Of a stretch of 64,000 nt of DNA, positions 23,075 through 35,064 are shown in pieces. The notes beneath the pieces were generated by a model. That model was given only the letters and a program-made list of their open reading frames with translations, did not search any database and was not told where the DNA came from. The translations under genes were made by a program, and so were the position numbers. The stretch is from contig NC_061778.1 in NCBI RefSeq assembly GCF_022458985.1, positions 7,953,501-8,017,500 on the forward strand. The letters run 5' to 3'. The DNA is from Mugil cephalus (taxonomy: Eukaryota; Chordata; Actinopteri; Mugiliformes; Mugilidae). The number at the start of each line of letters is the position of its first letter. Position 1 is the stretch's first letter.

Positions 23075-23508
23075 TATGCCATCTAATTATTATTATATGT
23101 GTAAAATGTTAAAATAAATTGTTTTAAACTGGTTGAAATTAGTAGTTAATTCGGACAGAGTTCAAGAACTATACCAGATTGCTTTAGAGTCTCCACAGTA
23201 CTCAATCTATCCACTACGGAGAGCCACTGAGGCACAGGGGAAGTGGCAATGATGTCCACTGTGAGTCAACTTTCATTTGGTGTTTTTGTTGGTTGCCCTA
23301 TATATTAAATTGTTATGCATAGCCCACTGCCAGAAGACTGCACACAACTCTGCAGAAGACATTTGTCTTCGGTACAGCATGCAACGCTTGGAGACCGTTG
23401 TATGTATAACAGCATCTTGGCACTTCCTCTGGACTTTACTACTTTTTCTATTTTTATTTTACTTTGGCATTTTACCTCACAAATTTGTATGTTTTCTGAA
23501 ACTGAAAT
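23075..23508 (+). promoter_or_regulatory. Promoter block and 5' UTR of A5
   Basis: Conserved upstream block; TATA-like box tatatattaaa at 23299-23309, 210 bp before the ATG. It shares the T insertion within the box with A1. Confidence 0.5.
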
Positions 23509-24411
23509 ATGGCAGGTAACAACTCAGTGGTTGTTTTCGCGCAGCAGCAGATACACGACAAGGTTATTATTGTGCAGATCCTGGTGTTGCTTTTTCTTTG
23601 CATCAACCTGTTGCTCATTGTGATCTTTTTTAAAAAGGAGTGCTTCTACACAACTACACGCTACATCTTATTTGCTGTTACATTGCTGTCAGATAGCCTG
23701 TTGTTAGTCCTGGCTGACATCCTGCTGATCTTTATCTATTTTCAATATTCAATACAAGTATGGTTATGTATTATTATAAATGTTCCTCTGATTCTATACG
23801 GTACAGTCACACCTGTCACTCTGACAGCAATGACTCTGGAGCGATATGTGGCCATTTGTATGCCGCTGCGTCATGCAGAGCTGTGCTCCACACGCAGCAC
23901 TATGAACTGTATTTTCATCATTCACTGCATCAGCTTTGGACCCTGCATTATTCTCTCCTTGTTCTTTGCATCTGCTTCTCGTAGCTTCTACAAACAACAA
24001 GTCGTATGCTCCGTGGAGGTGTTTATACTTCACATATGGCAGGAACACGTCCGGTCAGCTATCAGTCAGTTTTACTTCTTGATCATGTGCAGCACTATCG
24101 TTTTCTCCTATATTAAAATAATGAAAGTTGCCAAAGCTGCATCAGGAGAGAATAGAAAGTCAACACAGAAAGGGCTTAAAACAGTGATTCTTCATGGTTT
24201 CCAGCTGCTGCTCTGTCTCATCCAGCTGTGGTGTCCATTCATAGAATCTGCTGTATTTAGGATTGATTTCACGTTATTTATAAATGTCAGATACTTTAAC
24301 TACATTGTGTTTTATGTTGCTCCAAGATGTCTGAGTCCTCTAATTTATGGCCTCAGAGATGAAACCTTTTTTCTGGCTTTTATTAGCTTGTTTAAAAGAA
24401 ACCGTGTTTGA
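23509..24411 (+). CDS. A5: odorant receptor 131-2-like
   Basis: Intact single-exon receptor of 300 residues with all landmarks of array A. Position 258 is Ile and 186 is Ser. Residue 98 is Gly in a changed TM3 start (NVPLILYG), and TM6 ends in F250-R251 (AVFRIDF) instead of LK. The second loop reads SFYKQQVVCSVEVF. Together these give A5 the most altered TM3/loop 3 surface of the array. Ligand unknown. Confidence 0.95.
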   Translation: MAGNNSVVVFAQQQIHDKVIIVQILVLLFLCINLLLIVIFFKKECFYTTTRYILFAVTLLSDSLLLVLADILLIFIYFQYSIQVWLCIIINVPLILYGTVTPVTLTAMTLERYVAICMPLRHAELCSTRSTMNCIFIIHCISFGPCIILSLFFASASRSFYKQQVVCSVEVFILHIWQEHVRSAISQFYFLIMCSTIVFSYIKIMKVAKAASGENRKSTQKGLKTVILHGFQLLLCLIQLWCPFIESAVFRIDFTLFINVRYFNYIVFYVAPRCLSPLIYGLRDETFFLAFISLFKRNRV

Positions 24412-26194
24412 TCAGTTATGAGCTGTTGATGACTCTCAGGAGGAGAAATTCAGGTGGACACGGTCACATTAGAGAAGTACAGTAATGTGCATACATACAT
24501 GTGATTAGAAAATAACAAGAATGATAAGAGTGAATGATAAGAATAACCTGTGTATACACCTGGGGTATTCATGCAAGGATCTGTATGTATCTGTGCATGC
24601 ATCTTCAAATCACAACCATATGCAATCTGTTTACAATTAATATGTAGCATTTGAGGTAAAAAAACAAACTTGTGATACTACTACTTTAATTACATTAGTC
24701 TCCAAGATAACTCTCTGGAAATAACTCTATGCACGTGTAAGAATAACATGTATTTATAGTTATGTTACTAATAACAGACATTGTCTTGTCAGACAAGTAG
24801 TAACAAACATGATAGCACAATGGCAATAATAACAAGCGGTTTACATTAACCTGTATACCTGGTTTTATTTGTGTACATCAAATTACAACCATATGCAATC
24901 TGTATACAATAAACATGTGATATCTATGGTAATAAAACAAATTTCTCCACCTATTTTTTTTTTAATTTAAAATTAAGTGAATTGACTTCAAGTCATCTCC
25001 AACTGACTGAATCTCCAAGTGTAAAAGGCCTCTCATTTTATAATCTAATATGTGTTCATTGTGTTGATTGTGAAGGAAGAAATACAAACGAAATGTGTTG
25101 CATCTATTTTAATCATTATAAGGGCACTCTGTATATTTGAAACCATAATTTGTGATGCAGTAAAGGAAATATTGTAATTGTTTTGGGATCTATTTATGAC
25201 TTTGCTTCGTGTTGTTTACTACGGGTATATAGTGAAACACCTCAGTCTGAACCATGGATTACATAATGTAACCCAAAGTTATCTTATCATCCCTTTAAGT
25301 AAAAACTAAATGTGTCATACTTGTGGTTAGGAAATGGGAGCTGAGGAGCTCATATTGGAGTCGGAGCTGATAAATATTAAGCGAGAGAGAAGACGCCTGA
25401 ATAAATGGTGTAGATGCGACGTAGATCATTTAATCTGTATAAACACCACTTCTTGGCACAATTAAGCAAACTAACATCTAATTAACACTATTACAGCCTT
25501 TGAGGGGCCTTTGGGGTCTGTTTGTTGTGTGCTGGTTGTGGGCGTGTCTTTCTTTCAGGTAGTGATTCGTAATCAGGTGCCATCCCATAGTCAGTCAAAC
25601 AGGTTGTTCTAAGTATGTATATTGCAGAGCTGTACCTCTTACCATTGTTGCCACACAGACGTCACAGTACAATACAAACTGGCACTAGTGATTACATCAG
25701 AGCACTGACAGGTGCCCACATGCCTGCAACTTGCAAAAAAATTAAACGTACCTCTCAGAGTCAAAGGAGATATAAAAAACAGTGGTAGACTCTGCAGCTG
25801 TACTTTACACCCAGTTGACACTTTACATCAATACCATCCAGAAAATGCTAAGGTAGGTAAGGTGCAAAGGTTATCTCTCCATCTAAAACAGCTTCAGCAA
25901 CATGTTTAGCCACATAAGGACTTGTGTATGTTGTGTGTATGTGCACACAGGGCGTGTGATGTGTCTAGTGCATTAGTGTTGGAGTAGTAGTGCTCATATT
26001 AAGTGCGTGCTGCTTCTGCCTCCCACTCCCTCCTATTAACTACAGGCTTGCCCTCTGTTTCTGGGGGCGAGAAGAGGGCAGTAGTGCTTAAGTGTCCTCA
26101 GTCAGGTACATAGCCTCTCCCCTGCCAAGACTGCCATACACCTCATCGTGGCCCCACATGGAAACTGGCATTTTGTGTTTCCAAGCCAAGCTGT
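24412..26194 (+). repeat. Array A duplicated 3' flank block (unit A5-A6)
   Basis: Copy of the flank block with two small deletions (near 24705 and 25385) and both halves present. No gene. Confidence 0.75.
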
Positions 26195-27172
26195 ACGGGA
26201 TCTCGGAGCAGCAGGCTGCCCCACAGACGTGGCATGCAGTCCTACCGGTATGTGGACGGACACAGACACATCAATCTCTGTCCCAGCTACGAGCGAATAA
26301 CCCCAGCTATTGGCAAATAGTGAAGACCTTAACGGTGAACTTGGCGGAAGAAGGCAGCAGTGAGAAGCACCACAACTAGGAAGGCAGACGAAGGCTGCGG
26401 CAAAGAAGGGTCCCCAGTTGTCCTGGTTTTCCATGCCACTGGACTCTGGCCTGCTCGTAGCCAAGGACCATGTGGTGGCTGGCCCTGCATCAGTCTGCCC
26501 ACATTAAAAGTGTGAGTGGATTAGCTGCTACTGGACGCCTTTGCGATAGCATACAAGAAGCTTGGTCTGGCCCTTAACATTAAAAAGACTCAGATCCTCT
26601 ACCAGCCTCCTCTCAGCACAACTACCCCTGTTTTACTTACAGATACCTCCATTGGCGCTACCAGACTTGAAAATGTGGACCACTTCACCTACATCGGAAG
26701 CCTTCTGTCTCCCATGCAATCAGTGATGAGGAAGTACACAACTGCCTCAGCTCTTCCAATGGGGCTTTCTCAAGATTGAGAAAAAGGATCTTTGAAAAGC
26801 ATGACCTCCAAACCAGAACAAAGTCTCTGGTTTATAAAGCAGAAGCGCTGCCCACTCTAGTGTATGGCTCCAACTCAGACACTGCAAGTCCTATACTCCC
26901 AGTTCCTTACAGGACAGTGTACCCCGGGCTGACAAAAGAAAAGGTTTAAGGACAACATCAAAACAAAACTCAAAAAGTGCCACATAGTCCCTAAGTCCTG
27001 GGAGGCCACAATAACCCACAGGGTGGCCTGGAGACAACTTGTCTGAGATGGAGCTGAACAATATGATGACAACCTCCACAGTGCTGCAGAAAGGAGAGCG
27101 TTTCCACCAAGAATATTCCACTTAGACCCACAACCCTCACTACCCATTATTGCCCACGCAGGTCTGGGGTCG
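26195..27172 (+). mobile_element. LINE reverse-transcriptase remnant
   Basis: Same LINE as at 6188. Here the middle is better preserved: DTSIGATRLENVDHFTYIGS and LLSPMQSVMRKYTTASALPM read almost through, then KHDLQTRTKSLVYKAEALPT and LVYGS. The SRHLKALEAYHQ segment is deleted. The 5' 330 bp are the unclassified segment that always accompanies it. Confidence 0.78.
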
Positions 27173-27468
27173 TGGTTAATTGGAAGAAAGATGAGTGAAC
27201 CAAAATTCCTCAATAGTGCTGAAAAAGACTCATTATAAGTTATCACAAACACTCAATTGCAGTTACTGTTAAAGGTGACCCAACCAGTTTTAGTTTCAGT
27301 GTTCCCTTAATACTGAAAAACTTAATTTAAAAACTGCATTTTGTGTTTACTTGGGTTAACTTTGTTTAATAATTAAAGTTGATGAGCTGAAACATTTGCG
27401 GGGAAAAAAAACATGTTAAAAAAAATTTGAAATCAGGAAAGGAGCCAACACTTTTTCACACCACTGCA
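27173..27468 (+). mobile_element. Tc1/mariner 3' end
   Basis: Only the last 296 bp of the element, ending in the right terminal repeat 'cacaccactgca', 435 bp before the A6 ATG. This is the ancestral position. Confidence 0.8.
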
Positions 27469-27902
27469 TATGCCATCTAATTATTATTATATGTGTAAAA
27501 TGTTTAAATGAATTGTTTTAAACTGGTTCAAATTAGTAGTTCTTTTGTACAGAGTTCAAGAACTATACCAGATTGCTTTAGAGTCTCCACAGTACTCAAT
27601 CTATCCACTACGGAGAGCCACTGAGGCACAGGGGAAGTGGCAATGATGTCCACTGTGAGTCAACTTTCATTTGGTGTTTTTGTTGGTTGCCCTATATATA
27701 AAATTGTTATACATAGCCCACTGTCAGAAGACTACACGCAACTCTGCAGAAGACATTTGTCTTCGGTACAGCATGCAACGCTTGGAAATTGCTGTATGTA
27801 TAACAGCATCTTAGCACTTCCTCTGGACTTTACTACTTTTTCTATTTTCATTTTACTTTGGCATTTTACCTCACAAATTTGTATGTTTTCTGAAACTGAA
27901 AT
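27469..27902 (+). promoter_or_regulatory. Promoter block and 5' UTR of A6
   Basis: Conserved upstream block; TATA box tatatataaaa at 27693-27703, 210 bp before the ATG. Confidence 0.5.
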
Positions 27903-28808
27903 ATGGCAGGTAACAACTCAGTGGTTGTTTTCGCGCAGCGGCAGGTACACGACAGGGTTATTATTGTGCAGATCCTGGTGTTGTTTTTTCTTTGCACCAA
28001 CCTGTTGCTCATTGTGATCTTTTTTAAAAAGGAGTGCTTCTACACAACTGCACGCTACATCTTATTTGCTGTTACATTGCTGTCGGATAGCCTGTTGTTA
28101 CTCGTGGCTGACATCCTGCTGATCTTTGTCTATTTTCAATATTCAATACAAGTATGGTTATGTATTATTATAACAATTCCTCTGATTCTATACAGTACAG
28201 TCACACCTGTCACTCTGACAGCAATGACTCTGGAACGATATGTGGCTATTTGTATGCCGCTGCGTCATGCAGAGCTGTGCTCCACACGCAGCACTATGAA
28301 CTGTATTCTCATCATTCACTGCATCAGCTTTGTGCCCTGCATTATTTCTCTCTCCTTGTTCTTTGCATCTGCTTCTCGCAGCTTCTACAAACAACAAATA
28401 GTATGCTCCGTGGAGGTGTTTATTCTTCACATAGGGCAGGAACACGTCCGGTCAGCTATCAGACAGTTTTACTTCTTGATCATGTGCAGCACCATCATTT
28501 TCTCCTATATTAAAATAATGAAAGTTGCCAAAGCTGCATCAGGAGAGAATAGAAAATCAACACAGAAAGGGCTTAAAACAGTGGTTCTTCATGGTTTCCA
28601 GCTGCTGCTCTGTCTCATCCAGCTGTGGTGTCCATTCATAGAATCTGCTGTACTTAAGATTGATTTCACATTATTTTTAAATGTCAGATACTTTAACTAC
28701 ATTGTGTTTTATATTGCTCCAAGATGTATGAGTCCTCTAATTTATGGCCTCAGAGATGAAACCTTTTTTCTAGCTTTTATTAGCTTGTTTAAAAGAAACC
28801 GTGTTTGA
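27903..28808 (+). CDS. A6: odorant receptor 131-2-like, 301 residues
   Basis: Intact single-exon receptor, one residue longer than its neighbours because of a 3-base insertion in TM4 (PCIISLSLFF instead of PCIILSLFF). Ser is at residue 98. The residue equivalent to 186 is Arg, a charge reversal from the Asp in A1, A2 and A7. The residue equivalent to 258 is Leu. The Trp of the HIWQEH motif in the second extracellular loop, invariant in the other copies, is Gly here (G178), and L to M occurs in RCMSPLIYG. The frame is open, but the W-to-G change might alter folding or ligand choice. Confidence 0.94.
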   Translation: MAGNNSVVVFAQRQVHDRVIIVQILVLFFLCTNLLLIVIFFKKECFYTTARYILFAVTLLSDSLLLLVADILLIFVYFQYSIQVWLCIIITIPLILYSTVTPVTLTAMTLERYVAICMPLRHAELCSTRSTMNCILIIHCISFVPCIISLSLFFASASRSFYKQQIVCSVEVFILHIGQEHVRSAIRQFYFLIMCSTIIFSYIKIMKVAKAASGENRKSTQKGLKTVVLHGFQLLLCLIQLWCPFIESAVLKIDFTLFLNVRYFNYIVFYIAPRCMSPLIYGLRDETFFLAFISLFKRNRV

Positions 28809-30726
28809 TCAGTAATGAACTGTTGATGACTCTCAGGAGGAGAAATTCAGGTGGACACAGTCACATTAGTACAGTAATGTTCATACAAACATGTGATTAG
28901 GAAATAACAAGAATGATAAAAAGAAGAATAATCTGTGTATACACCTGGGATATTCATGCAAGGATCTGTATGTATCTGTGCATGCATCTTTAAATCACAA
29001 CCATATGCAATCTGTTTACAATTAATATGTAGCATTTAAGGTAAAAAGACATACTTGTGATACTACTACTTTAATTACATTAGTGTCCAAGATGTGTGAG
29101 TCTTCTGATTTATGTAAAAATGTAACTTACGCCTATGTACTATATACTTTTTGCCTCAGTCAGATATCATAAAAACATAGCGGAAATGACTGTATGCATG
29201 TGTAAGAATAACTTGTATTTATAGTTATGTTACTAATAACATCACATAGTCTGGTCAGACAAGTAGTAACAAACATAGTAGCACAATGGCAATAATAACA
29301 AGTGGTTTTGTTACCAACATTAACCTGTATACCTGGTTTTATTTGTGTACATCAAATTACAACCATATGCAATCTGTATACAATAAACATGTGGTATCTA
29401 TGGTAATAAAACAAAATTTCTCCACCTATTTTTTTTTTTAATTTAAAATTAAGTGAATTGACTTCAAGTCATCTCCAACTGACAGGATCTCCAAGTGCAA
29501 AAGGCCTCTCATTTTATACTGTAATATGTGTTCATTGTTGACTGTGAAGGAAGAAATACAAATGAAATTAACGTGTGGCATCTTTTTAAATTATTACAGG
29601 ACACTCTATATATTTCAGACCATAATTTGTGATGCAGAGAAGGAAATATAATTGTTTTGTGTTCTATTTATGACTTTGCTTCGTGTTGTTTACTACGGGA
29701 ATATAGCGAAACACTTCAGTCTGTTATCAAAAAACCATGGATTACATGATGTCACCCAAAGTTATCTGATCATCCCTTTGAGTAAAAACTAAATGCATCA
29801 TGCTTGTGGTTAGGAAATAGGAGCTGAGCAGCTCACGTTGGAGTCGGAGTTGATAAATATTAAGCGGTCGCTTTTACTGAAATCAATGCAATATGGACGA
29901 GAGAGAAGACGCCTGAATAAATGGTGTAGATGCAACACAGATCATTAAATCTGTTTTAAGCGTGAAAACACCACTTCTTGGCACAATTAAGCAAGCTAAT
30001 ATCTAATTAACACTATTACAGCCTTGGAGGGGCCTTTGGGGTCTGTTTGCTGTGTGCTGGTTGTGGGCGTGTCTTTCTTTCAGGTAGTGATTCGTAATCA
30101 GGTGCACCATAGTTCTGAGAATAATCCCATAGTCAGACAAACAGGTTGCTCTAAGTATTTATATGGCAGAGCTTTAACCCTTACCATTGTTGCCACACAG
30201 ACGTCATAGTACAATACAAACTGGCACTAGTGATTACATCAGAGCCCTGTCGGTGCCCACACGCCTGCAACTGGCAAAAAACTGAAACGTAACTCTCAGA
30301 GTCAAAGGAGATATAAAAACAGTGGTAAAGACTTTGCAGCTATACACACAGTTGACATTTTACATCAGTACCATCAAGAAAATGCTGCAAAGGTTATCTC
30401 TTCATGTAATACAGCTTCAGAAACATGTGTAGCCACGGAAGGACTTGTTTGTGTTGTGTGTATGTGCACACAGGGCGTGTGATGTGTCTAGTGCGTTAGT
30501 GTTGGAGTAGTGGTGCTTGTAGTTAACGCATGCTGCGTGCTGCTTCTGCCTGCCACTTCCTGCTATCAACTACAGGCTTGCCCTCTGTTTCTGAGGGCGA
30601 GAAGAGGGCAGTAGTGCTTAAGTTTCCTCAGTCAGGTACACAGCCTCTCCACTGCCAAGACTGCCATACACCTCATCGTGGTCCCACATGGAAATTGGCA
30701 TCTTGTGTTTCCAAGCCAAGCTGTAC
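28809..30726 (+). repeat. Array A duplicated 3' flank block (unit A6-A7)
   Basis: Full copy of the flank block. Its second half (30020-30726) is closer to units A0-A1 and A1-A2 in some positions (for example the 'ttaacgcatgctgcgtgc' stretch) and to A4-A5 in others, so it is mosaic. No gene. Confidence 0.75.
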
Positions 30727-31745
30727 GGGATCTTGGAGCAGCAGGCTGCCCCACAGACGTGGCATGCAGTCCTACCGGTGTGTGGACAGACCCTGCTGCC
30801 CGTCACTCTCTGCCCCAGCTATGAGTGAATAACCCCAGCTATTGGCAAATAGGGAAGACCTTAACGGTGAACTTGGCGGAAGATGGCAGCAGTGAGAAGC
30901 ACCACAACTAGGAAGGCAGATGAAGGCTGCAGCAAAGACGAGTCTCCAGTTGTCCTGGTTTTCCATGCCAGTGAACTCTGGCCTGCTCATTGCCAAGGAA
31001 AATGTGGTGGCTGGCCATGCATCAGTCTCCCCACATTAAAAGATTCCACGTACAAGCGTCCTCCTGAATGGATTAGCTACTACTGGACGCCTTTGCCAAA
31101 GCATACAAGCAGCTTGGTCTGGCCCTTAACATTAAAAAGACTCTACCAGCCTCCTCTCAGCATAACTATGTAAGTAAGTTTTACTTACTTCCTACATCGG
31201 GAGCCTTCTGTCCTCCATGCAACCAGTGATGAGGAAGTACACCACTGCCTCAGCTCTTCCAATGGGGCTTTTTCAAGATTGAGAAAAAGGATCTTTGAAA
31301 AGCATGACCTCCAAACCAGAACAAAGACTCTGGTTTACAAAGCAGAAGCGCTGCCCACTCTAGTGTATGGCTCCAACTCAGACACTGCGAGTCCTTTACT
31401 CCCAGTTCCTTACAGGACAGTGTACCCCGGGCGGACAAAAGAAAAGGTTTAAGGACAACATCAAAACAAAACTCAGAAATTGCCAGATTGACCCTAAGAC
31501 CTGGGAGGCCACAGTAACCCACAGGGGGCCTGGAGATAACTTGTCTGAGATGGAGCTGAACAATATGATGACAACCTCCACAGTGCTGCAGAAAGGAGAG
31601 CGTTTCCACCAAGAATATTCCACTTAGACCCACAACACTCACTACATATTCTTGCGCAAGCTGCACCAAAATTCGCAGGTCTGGGATTGGCTTCTTCACC
31701 CAATTTGAAGACACACAAGGACCTGGAAGGAGGGCAGGCAAACTG
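30727..31745 (+). mobile_element. LINE reverse-transcriptase remnant
   Basis: Same LINE with a deletion of about 110 bp near 31165-31190. It includes the C-terminal KDNIKTKLRNCQIDPKTWEA and 'ggtctgggattggc' end. Dead, several frameshifts. Confidence 0.75.
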
Positions 31746-31764
31746 TCATGACGATGGTCTATAC

Positions 31765-33790
31765 CCTTCATACACAGCTGACAGGCTAGCAACAGTAACT
31801 ATGGAGAGTGGGCTTTTGCGAAAGGTCCTCTGTGTATGTATGATTGGATTGTTGCGAATGGTCAGTAATGGAGAAGTTTTAAAAAAAAAAAAAACAAAAC
31901 ATGAAAATGAGAGTGTTGCCAATCCCCCGACAAAGGCCAAACTTACATGCAAGTACAACCTTTGGGTTTTGTTAATGGAAATAGCGAGGAGGAGCCAAGA
32001 GCCCAGTGCTCTGTGTGGGTTAACGCTACCGAACGAAGCACTGAAGCCGTCAAAGTTGAGGGGGCATCTTGAAACGAAACATCCTAATAAAAGCAGCCTC
32101 TTGTCTTCTAAATGCAACTGAAAGTGAAGATGCTCTTACATTACACAGGTCCCGGCACATTTTAAGTTTCAGACTGACATTGTGTTTGACCAGTGTGTCG
32201 TGTTTTAGTTGTGTAGTGCCGGTATTATCAGCAAATTTTGTGTTCTCTGCATGTTCAACAGCAGACTTTGCAGTTCATTGAATTCGTCTCTCTGAAGTAC
32301 CCCAGCCAGGTGAACCCGCGGAGCCACTCCTGCCCTTTTTTGCCACGGCCATTTACTCACAATTTGGGTCGGATTCATTATCAGGAACTGTCTCATCTGT
32401 CACTCTGGTACCCCTTTCACATCGAAAATCCCGACTTGGGTTGACTCGCTTTTGGTGCACGTTCACATCGCCAGAGGTCCCGCATTGGACCTCCCACTGT
32501 GAAAGCTGCGTGCCTATTTTTTCTTCTCTCATACGTCATCGCGTGCATTGCAGGTAAACAATGGACAGCATGGGTGTATTTTTTTTAAGGCTTTCAGTGT
32601 GTTGTTGTTCATGCTATTATCAAAATAAATCACTGTGTCCTGCACAGGGCCTGATATATGTCTGATATCTGCTACCAAATCTCCTCAGATGTGGCTCGCA
32701 GATTTCTAGTTGCCATAGTCATTGAAAAGTTTGCGATAAATACTCTATATAAACAACACTCGCACATGCATTCCCCAATTGGTGCAATTTCCCAAACATG
32801 AAGTAGGACCTATGCGCTTCCAATAACAACTGTGTAACAACACATTTGATTTTTTTGATTGAAAAAAACGGACAAAAATCTCTGCCCTCCAGAGATAAGT
32901 CTTTGTGGGAGTAGACCAAAACTTGTTTATGAGCTGAAGCTTCTACAATGATACAGTCTGTCAGGCAGTCGAGTGACAAAATCAGAATGTAATAGACACA
33001 CATCGAAGCTGACAAAATCCCGGTCCGACTGCCATGACATCAATGTGAAAGGGGCTTAGGTTTGCTGGGGAGAAAGTAAGTAGCGATAGTCCTCTTCGCC
33101 ATTGTTTACAAGATGTGAAACCTGTGGATTTGCATGATAACCCCATGACCTCACACATATTGGCCCGTTTCCTCCTATTGGATTTAATGGTGGTTCACTT
33201 GGTGCCTTACTGCCAACTACTGGGCTGAAGTGCAGAACAGAATTTTGTCGGCATCAAAAAATATTTAATAATTTTTAAGAAATCTGCAAATTTTACCAGT
33301 CACACATGCTCGGGTAGATGGAAAAGTTACTCATACTTTCTTAAATCATATTGGCAAAATGAGACCATTTAGGGGCAGTCTGAAGCCCTGTATTTACAGT
33401 TCATTTATATAATGTGAAACTTTTATTATTTTGAATGTGTCTATTTATTTCCACAAATGTTTATCAAAAATTCTCTTCTGTTTTTTTTTTACTTGAGCCC
33501 TGATCCTTTATGTTTGTTCTTAATTTGTTAGAATTGCTAGCCTTAGTGTTGTATGTGTAGGTTTACATAGACAGTGTAAATGAATGTCTTTGAGATAATA
33601 ACAGTGTATTCCATCATTTATTTCATAAGGTTTTAACTGTTAAACCATAAGAGGATTTGATTTAGATATTGATTACGAATCAAGACTCAGATCAATTAAA
33701 ATGAAAGTGTTAATGTTTGAATGGGCCCCGGGCCACTTTGTACTGGGAAAATTGGGTCCAGCAGGCAAAAAGGAATGAGAAACCCTGCCA
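31765..33790 (+). mobile_element. hAT (ZBED-like) element, 3' end kept, carrying a nested MITE
   Basis: Second copy of the hAT at 19735. The 5' terminal 185 bp are missing: 'ctataccc' joins directly to 'ttcatacacagctgac'. The BED finger region is present (ALCGLTLPNEALKPSKLRGH then LETKHPNKSSL), and the 3' end is retained ('gggccccgggccactttgt' to 'aaaaaggaatgagaaaccct'). The MITE is inserted at the same internal site as in the first copy. No catalytic domain remains. Confidence 0.68.
32412..33053 (+). mobile_element. MITE with CCCTTTCACAT ends, second copy
   Basis: Same element as at 20564, about 45 bp shorter near its 3' end (deletion at about 32998). Nested at the same site of the same hAT, so it was copied with the host unit rather than inserted anew. 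Confidence 0.65.
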
Positions 33791-33922
33791 CATACGACCC
33801 AGTGGAACGTTAGAACCCCTCCTACTACCTGGATATAGCAAGCACTGATGTTCCCATCCAGGATATCATCAACACAGCTTTGAACTTGAGGAGGCTGGCT
33901 GTCTCTACATCACTTGTAAAAT
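33791..33922. other. Host spacer shared with unit A4-A5
   Basis: Matches 21541-21650. The match shows where the ancestral unit continued after the hAT insertion. No gene seen. Confidence 0.5.
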
Positions 33923-34637
33923 GTAAGGGAAGAAAATCCAAACCTGTATGGCACTGTGTAAAAATATGTGTGCCCCTCCTGTTAAAACATAACTTAAATG
34001 TGGTTTATCACACCTGAGTTCAATTCCTCTAGCCACACCCAGGCCTGATTACTGTCACACCTGTTCTCAATCAAGAAATCACTTAAATAGGACCTGCCTG
34101 ACAAAGCGAAGACATAAACATCCTCAAAGACACCATGCCAAGATCCAAAGAAATTCAGGAACAAATGAGAAAGAAAATAATTGAGATCTATCAGTCTGGA
34201 GAAGTTATAAAGCCATTTCTAAAAACTTTGAGACTCCAGTGAACCACAGTGAGAGCCATTATCCACAAATAGTGAAAACATGACATCATGATGAACCTTC
34301 CTAGGAATGGCTTACCGACCAAAATTACCCCAACGAAGTGACAGCTCATTCAAGAGGTCACAAAAGACCCCACAACAACATCCAAAGAACTGGAGGCCTC
34401 ACTTGGCTCAGTTAAGGTCAGTGTTCATGACTCATAAGAAAGAGACTGGGCAAAAATGGCCTCATGGTAGAGTTCAAGACAAAAAACCCCAAGACCTTTG
34501 GGAAAATACTGTGGACTGACGAGACAAAAGTTGAACTTTTTGGAAGGTGTGTGTCCCATTGTTTTGCTGCTCCAGGACCTGGAAGACTTGCTGTGATAAA
34601 TGGAACCATGAATTCTGAGCTGAAACATTTGCCAAAA
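33923..34637 (+). mobile_element. Tc1/mariner remnant lacking both terminal repeats
   Basis: Runs from 'taagggaagaaaatccaaac' through the transposase start (ATG near 34135, PRSKEIQEQMRKKIIEIYQS) to LWTDETKVELFG and PGPGRLAVINGT. It has a deletion inside the core and loss of the whole right end, which every other unit keeps. Dead. Confidence 0.82.
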
Positions 34638-35064
34638 AAAAAATATTATTATATGTGTAAAATGTTTAAATGAATTGTTTTAAACTGGTTCAAATTAGTA
34701 GTTCTTTTGGACGGAGTTCAAGAACTATACCAGATTGCTTTCGAGCCTGCACAGTACTCAATCTATCCACTACGGAGAGCCGCTGAGACACAGGGGAAGT
34801 GGCAATGATGTCCACTGTGAGTCAACTTTCATTTGGTGTTTTTGTTGGTTGCCCTATATATAAAATTGTTGTACATAGACCACTGCCAGAAGACTGCACA
34901 CAACTCTGCAGAAGACACTTGTCTTCGGTACAGCATGCAACGCTTGGAAATTGCTGTATGTATAACAGCATCTTAGCACTTCCTCTGGACTTTACTACTT
35001 TTTCTATTTTCATTTTACTTTGGCATTTTACCTCACAAATTTGTGTGTTTTCTGAAACTGAAAT
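34638..35064 (+). promoter_or_regulatory. Promoter block and 5' UTR of A7
   Basis: Conserved upstream block; TATA box tatatataaaa at 34855-34865, 210 bp before the ATG. Confidence 0.5.
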
